This document shows positions 1 through 7,392 of a stretch of DNA of 64,000 bases, piece by piece. Each line of letters begins with the position of its first letter. The stretch's first letter is position 1. The notes beneath the pieces are model-generated. The model was not told where the DNA came from, ran no database searches, and saw nothing but the letters and a program-made list of their open reading frames with translations. A program made the translations under genes and the position numbers. The DNA lies in NCBI GenBank assembly GCA_963678305.2, contig CAXXVV010000010.1, forward strand, positions 62,001-126,000. The letters run 5' to 3'. This stretch comes from G963676655 sp963678305. Its GTDB lineage: Bacteria > Verrucomicrobiota > Lentisphaeria > Victivallales > Victivallaceae.

Positions 1-1
1 C

Positions 2-685
2 GCGCCGAAACAGATGCCGAAAATCAACCCGGCCGACTTGGAAATATGCCGCGAAACCGGCCTGAAAATGATCGACATCAGCTACTTTATGCGCGCCTTC
101 CAACAACGTTTCACCGTCGTCTACAACCAGTCCCGCGACCGCATCGGCAAACTCTGGGCCAATAAATTCAAAAGCGTCATCCTCGACAGTCGCAACTCCC
201 TGGAAGCGTGCGTTTTATATGTAGAATTAAACCCCGTCCGCGCCGGCCTGACCCCCGATCCGGCCGACTACCATTTCACGACCTGGGGCCGCTACAACGG
301 CACCGGCAAACACCTTTTTCATGCCAATTTTGTCAAACACCTCAAACAAAACATCTGGCATCGCGACACCTCGGAATGGACCGACAACGATCTATTCAAC
401 TATTTCCGCAGTGAACTGGCGCGAATCGTCGCGGCGGAAAGCGGAGCCACGAGTGAAGAGATATTCGAGGCGCAGGAACAAGCCAAACGCAAAGAATCGA
501 TGCCGATCCGTTTTCTGCGCCGCACCCGCCACTTCAGCGACGGAGCGATATTAGGCTCCAAATTATTCATCCGTGAAATGGGCGGCAAATTCGACAATCC
601 CGCTCGAATCAACAAAAAACAATTAAGTCGCGGCCTCGGCCCCGCCGGAGCCGTGATCTACTGCTTCCGTAAATTACAGACTTGA
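2..685 (+). CDS. IS200-like / REP-associated (RAYT-type) transposase, 5' end outside window
   Basis: C-terminal part of a Y1 (HUH) transposase. The frame is open from base 2, so the gene is cut by the window edge rather than starting at the first ATG (base 14). It aligns over its whole length with the C-terminal two thirds of the intact copy at 40007-40975, sharing the YVELNPVRAGL motif that carries the catalytic tyrosine, the FTTWGRY segment and the RFLRRTRHF segment near the C-terminus. The HUH motif would lie upstream of the window. Y1 transposases cut and join single-stranded DNA at hairpins; the RAYT subgroup is usually single-copy and tied to REP palindromes. The two copies differ at many residues, so they are old paralogues and not a recent duplication. 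Whether this copy is complete cannot be judged here. Confidence 0.85.
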   Translation, partial: APKQMPKINPADLEICRETGLKMIDISYFMRAFQQRFTVVYNQSRDRIGKLWANKFKSVILDSRNSLEACVLYVELNPVRAGLTPDPADYHFTTWGRYNGTGKHLFHANFVKHLKQNIWHRDTSEWTDNDLFNYFRSELARIVAAESGATSEEIFEAQEQAKRKESMPIRFLRRTRHFSDGAILGSKLFIREMGGKFDNPARINKKQLSRGLGPAGAVIYCFRKLQT

Positions 686-725
686 TTTTACTCACTTGCG
701 TCAATCAAAAACTCAACTATGGACA

Positions 726-1379
726 TCATTCAGTTATCGGCATGTAGACCTGATTGGACTTCCATTGCGACATATTTTTTAAGCGCTCAACCAGACCGTC
801 TCCGGGCAATAAGTATTCAAACGTTTTATCCATTTGCGCCCGCTCCCCGGAACTGATGACATTGCTCTCCCTGAGTGTGGCGACCGGATCAATATCATCT
901 GAGATCGAACCGGAAGTGAGTTTGGCGGCATCAAGAAAGAGGTCTCCCCCAACCAGCCCGGAAAACGGAGCATACTCAGTCAAGCCAATCTGATCAACAT
1001 ACTCGGACGGGACAAATTTACTGTTGCCGTTTATCTCTCCAATAAAATTTGAATCATCTGAATAGCTTGAACCGGAGGCCTGATCGTCCTGAATATAGGC
1101 CGCTGACATGGAATCGTCCTCCTGGTCGTGACCGAATATCCATGATCTAACCAGTGAACCGCGATCACTGGTTTGAGTCAAATTGACCGCATTTTCCGCC
1201 GCGTTTCCCCTTGCTTTCAGGAGAATGCCGATGCTGGAAATACTGATCCCGGCAAAATAGATCAGGAAAAGCATGACAGCCAACAGTGGAATCAGGCTGA
1301 TACAGAGTTCAGTAAATGCCTGGCCGGATTCATCCCGATGCAGTTTGTTTATCGCTTTTTTACCAATGTATTTCATCAT
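726..1379 (-). CDS. TadE/TadG-like pseudopilin, last gene of a three-gene Tad-type cluster
   Basis: About 217 residues. A short basic N-terminus (about residues 1-15) is followed by ESGQAFTEL and a single hydrophobic segment (about 22-44), the usual layout of Tad minor pseudopilins that sit in the inner membrane and join the Flp/Tad pilus. The rest is a polar, Ser/Asp-rich exported domain I do not recognise. The chosen ATG overlaps the stop of the upstream gene as ATGA (1376-1379), which implies translational coupling; a longer frame starting at 1445 would lie inside the preceding gene. No Tad ATPase, platform or prepilin peptidase gene is nearby, so the machinery must be elsewhere. Confidence 0.7.
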   Translation of the reverse strand: MMKYIGKKAINKLHRDESGQAFTELCISLIPLLAVMLFLIYFAGISISSIGILLKARGNAAENAVNLTQTSDRGSLVRSWIFGHDQEDDSMSAAYIQDDQASGSSYSDDSNFIGEINGNSKFVPSEYVDQIGLTEYAPFSGLVGGDLFLDAAKLTSGSISDDIDPVATLRESNVISSGERAQMDKTFEYLLPGDGLVERLKNMSQWKSNQVYMPITE

Positions 1380-3391
1380 AATATTCCCGGACCTGGAGGA
1401 CGACTCGGACCGCCGCTGTGACCGCCTGTGCCATGCTGCACACACAAACCCTCATCATTGGTATAATCAATTCCGGTTAATGTCAAAGTATTATTGGCAT
1501 TGACAACATACGAAAAGGCATGCCGGGTCGGAATACGCCCGGTGGCAAGAGTACTGGATTCAAGTGTGAGAATATTGCCGTTGGCCTTGTAGACCTCACG
1601 ATACATTTCATCGGTTCCGTCATTATTTTTATCGCGCCGATGGTAAATATAGACATAGGTAATTACTTTACCGTTAAGTGAATAGTACGAGACACTGTCT
1701 GATGACCGCGGGCAAGCCATTTGCAGCCATCCGGCGCCCTTGGGATTGGTGGAAGGATCATACAGATAATCGCCGGAAACAAAATCATTATGAGAATAAT
1801 CGGATTCATTAAAGTCATGATTGTAACCGCGTTTGCGCCACTGCGGGTCGTCAAAACGTCGCAGCGCCTCTAAATACCGGCTGCAGCCGCCAGGCATGCC
1901 TTCGGTGGGGCCGTACAACGAATCCTGCTGATTAAGCCACTTCAAGAATTGTTCAAGCGATGAATATTCATAGTCAAACATATGGGCCTGAAACATTGTC
2001 GTCGGCACCACCGTCACATTGTGGAAGACCGGCAGAATCACCATAGAAGCACTAGGCGTCATTTTTTCGCCATCCTCATCTTCGATCCAACCTATAGGTT
2101 TGGCAATGGCCCGACCGGTCACTGTTCGTTCCGTTTTATAGGTTGCGCTGTTTTGGTTGGTTTCTTCAAGAAAAGTATCTTTGAGCATTTTGCTTTCAGC
2201 CTTGGCTTTATGTTTAGAACGCAGTTTCACATTTCTCTCGCATTGTACTTTCGAGACCGCGCCATAATACAAGAACTCTGCTCGCAGCGGAGCGGCCATC
2301 CAGTGATTCCATTTCTCCGCCCATCCCGGCCATCCGGCAACATTGTAATCATCAGTAATAGGAGCATTTTCACCCCACCTGCCTTCTTCGTAAAGACACC
2401 ATTGCAGTTCAGGCAGCATAGCTCCTTCAGGGTCGGTGAACTGTTCCGTCCAGCCATGCTCCTGAGCCATCGATTGAAGTAATTGGTGAACGTTGACTGA
2501 GTTGTCTCCATAGGAAACACCTCCAATAGAGACACTGACGCTACCTCCAGTGCTTGAATTATTTCCGAAATTGTTGGCATCTAAGGTCCTGAACGTTGTA
2601 TATAGCGTCGCAAGATTACTTTCGCCGGGAAACGCCAGTTCATTGTATTCCGGATGCCACCAGTCAGGCGGCAGATTATTTTGCATCAACAGGCTTTTCA
2701 GGCTGGGCTGGCACCAGAAGTCCAGGAGAATCGCGTCATAAAATTCCTCGATCGCGAGGTAAGTGGGTTGAATGTCGCCAAGCCCGACAGTAATACCATT
2801 CGGACGAACAGCGCAACCGGTGTTACGAATATCGATAAGCATTTTCTTATAAGCTTCTTTCCATTCGTAGCCGTATTCGTCATTCTGCGGATATTTGTTG
2901 ATCGGATATTTAACTTCGTCATCGATTTCACTTATCAGCCGGTCGAAGTCCGCCTGGATATCCGTATCGGGATTGATACCGTTGTTGAGGGCAGCAACCT
3001 GCGCGGCTCCGACCCCGATAAGCGGACCGACGAACGAAACTCTGACCTGGGCGTTTGAAATCAGCTTCGAAGCGGCCTCAAGCCACTCGTAATCGGTCAT
3101 CTCTGAGGTCTTGTCTATCGATACGGCAACCTCGGTTGTCAAAACATCACAAGCCTTCATCAGATTGAGTTCACCAATAATGTTTAAACTTTCCTTCTGC
3201 CATTTCGCCATCGAAAGCGCGGCGGCCTCCGAAGCGGTCTGCGCTTTCACTTTACCGCGAATTGACGAATGCATATCAAACAAAAACAAAGCCCCCAGGG
3301 CAAGCACTATCAGCAGGATAATTGAAAACACCATCACCTGCCCGGATTGGTCCCGATGAATTTTGCGATCAATTATTCGTCTGTTTCTCAT
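1376..3391 (-). CDS. TadG-like membrane-anchored protein
   Basis: About 671 residues. The N-terminus has HRDQSGQVMVF then a hydrophobic segment (about 18-38) and a long exported region. This matches the Flp pilus-assembly TadE/G-like N-terminal domain, with an unusually large C-terminal part that I cannot assign and that ends in a Gly/Pro-rich tail. The start is the ATG at 3391, overlapping the stop of the upstream gene (ATGA at 3388-3391) with GGAG about 8 bases before it; the longer reading from 3403 is less likely. It shares the basic-(D/E)SGQ-hydrophobic start with the downstream gene, so the two are probably assembled by the same machinery. The function is inferred from topology only. 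Confidence 0.65.
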   Translation of the reverse strand: MRNRRIIDRKIHRDQSGQVMVFSIILLIVLALGALFLFDMHSSIRGKVKAQTASEAAALSMAKWQKESLNIIGELNLMKACDVLTTEVAVSIDKTSEMTDYEWLEAASKLISNAQVRVSFVGPLIGVGAAQVAALNNGINPDTDIQADFDRLISEIDDEVKYPINKYPQNDEYGYEWKEAYKKMLIDIRNTGCAVRPNGITVGLGDIQPTYLAIEEFYDAILLDFWCQPSLKSLLMQNNLPPDWWHPEYNELAFPGESNLATLYTTFRTLDANNFGNNSSTGGSVSVSIGGVSYGDNSVNVHQLLQSMAQEHGWTEQFTDPEGAMLPELQWCLYEEGRWGENAPITDDYNVAGWPGWAEKWNHWMAAPLRAEFLYYGAVSKVQCERNVKLRSKHKAKAESKMLKDTFLEETNQNSATYKTERTVTGRAIAKPIGWIEDEDGEKMTPSASMVILPVFHNVTVVPTTMFQAHMFDYEYSSLEQFLKWLNQQDSLYGPTEGMPGGCSRYLEALRRFDDPQWRKRGYNHDFNESDYSHNDFVSGDYLYDPSTNPKGAGWLQMACPRSSDSVSYYSLNGKVITYVYIYHRRDKNNDGTDEMYREVYKANGNILTLESSTLATGRIPTRHAFSYVVNANNTLTLTGIDYTNDEGLCVQHGTGGHSGGPSRPPGPGIL

Positions 3392-4122
3392 TCGCCGCTC
3401 CAATACTCTTCAGTTATTATGTAACGGGAATAATTCTGCATTGTCACGGTGGTGACTTTCGGATCGTCGCCGGAACTGCTTGATTTGACGTTTACGTTAT
3501 AGGTAAAATCATCGTCGTAAGTAACCAGTTTATCTTCTTCAGCGACACTGAGGGTCATACGCCGCCCCCGGGTCGGATCGAGAAATTCAAATCCCGATGG
3601 ATAATTGTTGAAACCGGACGTAGCGTTAACGAGTGTCCTCTGGTTGTATACATCCACATAACGCCAGGGGTAAACCACCTGGTTGGTTCCGGTACTGTTG
3701 TTTTCGTTGTCCTCATCCCAGTAGGCAAAATCAATAATCATCGGACCGTACTTCATATAAAAGTAGGCTTGATTGTAGATTTTGTCGTAGTTGGAAGATC
3801 CGAACTCCCCGAGAGTTGAGTCCCGATAGCTGGAATCCGTGAGTGCAGAAGAGGAGTTTTCCTCAATTGCCTCACCCGAAACCGGCATTAACGGAACCCT
3901 GGAAGCCCGCTGGACGATATAGTCACGATAACCCATCGCACGCCCCCGGGCCGCGCAGTACGAAGAGTAGTCGCAAAGCATCTTCACCGCGGACATTTTA
4001 AATATTTGGAGAAAACCGCAGAAAATAAGCATCAGCAAGATAAACGCGAACAGCGCTTCGACCATTGTACTGCCCCGTTCGCCGCGTCTTCCGGTTACTT
4101 TCCGCTGAATGTTTGTTGTCAT
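3388..4122 (-). CDS. TadE-like pseudopilin, first gene of the cluster
   Basis: About 244 residues. The N-terminus reads GERGSTMVEALFAF followed by a hydrophobic stretch to about residue 42, the classic TadE pattern with the conserved Glu five residues after the processing point. The remainder is a Tyr/Ser-rich exported domain. I chose the ATG at 4122 (AGGATT about 13 bases upstream) over an in-frame TTG at 4161. It leads the three-gene minus-strand cluster and is divergent from the membrane-protein pair starting at 4351, with a 228-base shared upstream region. Role: minor pilin or pseudopilin in a Tad-like surface appendage, by family resemblance. Confidence 0.7.
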   Translation of the reverse strand: MTTNIQRKVTGRRGERGSTMVEALFAFILLMLIFCGFLQIFKMSAVKMLCDYSSYCAARGRAMGYRDYIVQRASRVPLMPVSGEAIEENSSSALTDSSYRDSTLGEFGSSNYDKIYNQAYFYMKYGPMIIDFAYWDEDNENNSTGTNQVVYPWRYVDVYNQRTLVNATSGFNNYPSGFEFLDPTRGRRMTLSVAEEDKLVTYDDDFTYNVNVKSSSSGDDPKVTTVTMQNYSRYIITEEYWSGE

Positions 4123-4237
4123 TACTTCAGAATCCTGTTTGACATTGAGTTTAAATTCCAAAACCTCATTATATATACACCTGATTCGGATTGATTTCTT
4201 ACAACATTATTATTAAAAATATGTTTTTTTTCAAAAA

Positions 4238-4260
4238 AAATCAAATTTTCAGTTTGATTT
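4238..4260. promoter_or_regulatory. AT-rich inverted repeat in divergent promoter region
   Basis: Perfect 8-base arms AAATCAAA and TTTGATTT separated by 7 bases, midway between the divergent Tad-like cluster and the 4351 gene. The stem is too AT-rich for a normal terminator and no gene ends here, so an operator or leader structure is more likely. Low confidence that it is functional. Confidence 0.3.
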
Positions 4261-4350
4261 CTCGGATTTTCTCCATTATTATCTCTTGACCTTCATAATT
4301 TATTTATAAAAAATTAAAGGAACGAAGGTTTAGCAAACGAAGGAGAGATT

Positions 4351-5292
4351 ATGGCCGACGAGAAGCAAACCAATGAAGTCGCTCCTGAGTCTGAAGAAAA
4401 AGCAGAAACTCAGGAACAAGCCGCCGTCACAGAAGAACAAACCGCTCCGAGTACTGAAAAAGCGACAACTGACGCAGTTGAGCCTGATCAGGAAAAAAAG
4501 GAATCTTCTCCGCTTGAAAAAGTGAAAGAGGAACTTGTCGCTGATGAAACTGCAATTTTAAAAATGCTGACGTCAGTGACTGAACAGCTCGAGGAAATGC
4601 GCAAGATCCGACGGCGTCAGGGAAGATATGCCGTTATCGGGGTACTGGCAATTTTAGCAATATTGCTTTCCTTTATGATCAACATGGCACAATTCGGGCA
4701 GAATTACCCGGTTGATGAACTGTTGCGTCAGATCAGCGCCAACTCCCACATTGTCACCAACAGCCCGAGGGTGCAAAAGGTTGTCGCCAGCGCCAAAGAC
4801 GTATTTCTCCCTGCCTATAAAAAAGAACTGCTCAAGCGGCTGCAGGAAGAATCTCCCCAAATTGAAGCAACCGCGGTCAACGCCGTCAGTGACTTCAGAA
4901 ATTTCATGATGACCGACATCAGAAGAAAGATGGTTAAGCGGGTTGATAAATCACTCAAACTGATTGAAAAAGATATCATTGAAAAATACACGAAATCGGA
5001 ACTAAGTCCCGATGAGCTCGAAAAAGTATTCAAGGAAGTCAATGCTAAATTTCACGAAGAGTTCACCAAACGCCTTGAAAAACGCCTTGATGTGGCAATC
5101 AAAAAGCTGATTGTCATGAATGAGGAATTCAAAAACTTCAAAAACACTCCTGAGTTCAAAAAATTAAAGCCTGAAGACATTGGGACGGTCGAAAACCGAC
5201 TGGTTGAAACAATGCTGAAGCTCTGGATCTACCACTTGAATCCCGATGAAGGCGAAGCTAAAGTCAAGATTTCCGAAGGAGGTGCAAAATGA
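4351..5292 (+). CDS. Single-pass membrane protein with acidic N-terminus and helical exterior, unknown function
   Basis: 313 residues. Residues 1-70 are very acidic and Glu/Gln/Thr-rich (low complexity), residues 60-92 look coiled-coil, a basic RKIRRRQGR patch precedes one membrane segment (about 93-112), and the rest is charged and helical. The topology suggests cytoplasmic N-terminus and extracytoplasmic C-terminus. AAGGAGAG lies about 7 bases before the start. The stop overlaps the next start as ATGA (5289-5292). The next gene has the same plan (cytoplasmic helix, one membrane segment, about 200-residue helical domain, a final aromatic helix), so the two look like divergent paralogues acting together. 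I recognise no family. Confidence 0.75.
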   Translation: MADEKQTNEVAPESEEKAETQEQAAVTEEQTAPSTEKATTDAVEPDQEKKESSPLEKVKEELVADETAILKMLTSVTEQLEEMRKIRRRQGRYAVIGVLAILAILLSFMINMAQFGQNYPVDELLRQISANSHIVTNSPRVQKVVASAKDVFLPAYKKELLKRLQEESPQIEATAVNAVSDFRNFMMTDIRRKMVKRVDKSLKLIEKDIIEKYTKSELSPDELEKVFKEVNAKFHEEFTKRLEKRLDVAIKKLIVMNEEFKNFKNTPEFKKLKPEDIGTVENRLVETMLKLWIYHLNPDEGEAKVKISEGGAK

Positions 5293-6068
5293 GTGAAAAT
5301 ATCATCAAAAAGATTGAGGCCCTTCAGGAAGAAATCAAACAGGAAACTCATCGAAATTCGGCGGCCGCGAGGCGAACGCTTTTGATCTATGCCGCTCTGG
5401 TTATTTTTGTCGCCTGTTACAGCATGTTCCTGACAACTTCAATCCGTGAACACGCCACGCCAAGCGCACTCTCCATTGTGTTCCTCGAAAAAGTACGCGA
5501 CTCCCTTCCCCAGATGCTGGACAAAGTTGAAGGTAATATGGAAAAAAACGCGACAGACCTGGCCGAATCGACTGTAAAATCGATATATCAGGTTATTCCG
5601 CGGATGACTGAAGTTGCAAAAGTGCAAGTCGATCTGGTGATCCAATCCCGACTGGACGAAGTTGAAGCACAATACATGCCCCAGATCCGTAAAGAGGTTC
5701 AGACCTCAATTGAAAAAATCATTGCTCATAAAGATATCGGCAAGGATAAAAACATTGCTTCAGTCCTGACGGTTGAAGTGGTCAATGAGCTGGACCGCGA
5801 AATCGGTAAGATTCTCGGACGCGAGTTCTATAAACGCCTCGACACGCTCAGTGCCGACATTAAAACTCTGCGCACCAAAAAAATCACAAATATGACCAAC
5901 CGGGAATATGCGGAACGCGAAATGATCATCTACTGGCTGTTCATGGTCGATCACGGTCGCACCGGAAACAGTGTCATCGCCAGTTTTCTTGCAAGTACCA
6001 GTGAAGGACTGCTTGACTTTTACAAACTGGAAAAGCTCAAGGGCGGCGCCAAGAAAAAAACTAAATAA
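5289..6068 (+). CDS. Single-pass membrane protein, likely partner/paralogue of the upstream gene
   Basis: 259 residues. A short helical, charged N-terminus (1-28) is followed by a membrane segment (about 30-49) and a long helical exterior domain rich in Lys/Glu with no cysteine pairs. Both this protein and the one before it have an L-P-(A/Q) segment about 30-35 residues after the membrane helix and finish with a Tyr/Trp-containing hydrophobic helix. The ATGA overlap with the upstream gene and the terminator directly after this gene make them a two-gene unit. A structural or scaffold role in the envelope, perhaps for the divergent pseudopilins, is only a guess from position. Confidence 0.75.
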   Translation: MSENIIKKIEALQEEIKQETHRNSAAARRTLLIYAALVIFVACYSMFLTTSIREHATPSALSIVFLEKVRDSLPQMLDKVEGNMEKNATDLAESTVKSIYQVIPRMTEVAKVQVDLVIQSRLDEVEAQYMPQIRKEVQTSIEKIIAHKDIGKDKNIASVLTVEVVNELDREIGKILGREFYKRLDTLSADIKTLRTKKITNMTNREYAEREMIIYWLFMVDHGRTGNSVIASFLASTSEGLLDFYKLEKLKGGAKKKTK

Positions 6069-6095
6069 CGTTTTTAATGTTTAATAGAACATCGC

Positions 6096-6121
6096 AAGCC
6101 GCTCTCCGGGGCGGCTTTTTT
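6096..6121 (+). terminator. Rho-independent terminator
   Basis: Stem AAGCCGC / GCGGCTT with an 8-base loop followed by a T run (6116-6121), 27 bases after the stop of the 5289 gene. It separates that pair from the nuclease/ATPase operon starting at 6136. Confidence 0.85.
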
Positions 6122-6135
6122 CATGAAAAAGAGAA

Positions 6136-7392
6136 ATGAACCAGGTTAAATTCATACATAGCGCGGATATTCATCTGGGAACCCCTTTCGGGACCGCGGC
6201 AACTATGCCGGGCACCATTGCCAATATTCTGCGGGAAGGCCCCCGCAAAGCCCTGGAAACAATTATTGAAACGGCCGTTTCAGAAGCGGTGGACTTTGTT
6301 CTGATCGCCGGTGATATATTTGACGGACCGACCATAAATTTGCGCGATTTGCGCTTTTTCACCCGACAATTGGAAGTTTTGAAAGAGTATAATATCCCGT
6401 GCTGTGCGATTTGCGGCAATCATGACCCGCTGGAGATATGGCCCCGACATTGGCACTTTCCTGACAACTTTTTTCTGTTCGGTCCACAGATTGAGCATCA
6501 TACGATCCACAAAAACAATGAACCATTGGCTGAGATTATCGGGTTCAGCTATCCGGGCAAAGAAATAAAAAACAAGTCACTGCGCGGCTATAAGCGGCAA
6601 TCTTCGAAGCTGCCGGCCATCGGAATGCTGCACACCGCCATAGCGCCGCCGCCAAACAGTTACGTCCCGTGTTCGGTGGATGATCTGCTGGAATGCGATT
6701 TGGATTTCTGGGCGCTGGGGCATGTGCATCAAAGGCGCGATGAACGCTCTGCCGGCCCGATCATCGGCTGGAGCGGAGCGCCGCAAAAACTTAATCCGAA
6801 TGAAACTGGCGGCGGCGGATTTTATCTGGTTGAAAGTTCCGGAGACGGCATTTTCGACCGCCGTTTCGTTCCAGCCGACTCAGTCCGGTTCGCGGAAATG
6901 CAGCTCAGTGTATCAGACTGTCCGGAAATTGAACAGCTACCGGAATATATCACCAACAAAATTCAGGCATCAGTCTCCGAAGAGGTGCCGGTGATTGTTA
7001 GAGCTATTGCGTCCGGACGTTGTACTTTCAGCAGCGAAGTGCGCAAAGGACGCAGACTTGAGGAAATCGTCGATACTGTCCGTGAGGATCTGGCGGCAAC
7101 GGAGCCGTATATTCACCTTGACGTGCTGGATTTGCGTCTCCGCGGCGATTACGAACTTGAACAACTGGCCGGAGAAAACTCCCTGCCGGGTGATATTGCC
7201 GCCGCCTTGAAATCGATAAGCCTGACTCCGGAAGAATTCGCGGAAACGGCAAACTCATGTCTGGACCCGTTGTTCTTCAAGTGGAAAAACCGGAAACTGC
7301 TGGATGCGCCTGATGCATCCGAACTGACGGAACTTGCCTCGGAAGCCGGCAAACTCCTGCTTGACCGTTTGTTGGAGGATTCCGAAGCATGA
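6136..7392 (+). CDS. Metallophosphoesterase of the SbcD/Mre11-like YhaO family
   Basis: 418 residues. The calcineurin-like motifs appear in order: SADIHLG (D11, H13), AGDIFDG (near 57), CGNHDP (near 95) and GHVH (near 195), which bind two metal ions. The C-terminal half resembles the capping and helical region of YhaO-type exonucleases. The stop overlaps the start of a YhaN-like ATPase (ATGA at 7389-7392), reproducing the usual yhaO-yhaN pair, a relative of Mre11-Rad50/SbcCD. Expected role: nuclease subunit of a DNA-end-processing complex. The exact substrate cannot be told from sequence. Confidence 0.85.
   Translation: MNQVKFIHSADIHLGTPFGTAATMPGTIANILREGPRKALETIIETAVSEAVDFVLIAGDIFDGPTINLRDLRFFTRQLEVLKEYNIPCCAICGNHDPLEIWPRHWHFPDNFFLFGPQIEHHTIHKNNEPLAEIIGFSYPGKEIKNKSLRGYKRQSSKLPAIGMLHTAIAPPPNSYVPCSVDDLLECDLDFWALGHVHQRRDERSAGPIIGWSGAPQKLNPNETGGGGFYLVESSGDGIFDRRFVPADSVRFAEMQLSVSDCPEIEQLPEYITNKIQASVSEEVPVIVRAIASGRCTFSSEVRKGRRLEEIVDTVREDLAATEPYIHLDVLDLRLRGDYELEQLAGENSLPGDIAAALKSISLTPEEFAETANSCLDPLFFKWKNRKLLDAPDASELTELASEAGKLLLDRLLEDSEA

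Noticed and set aside
4286..4314. Sigma-70 promoter for the 4351 gene with TTGACC
   Set aside because: A -35-like box is present but no -10 box is found at a workable distance (TATAAA is only 13 bases away).
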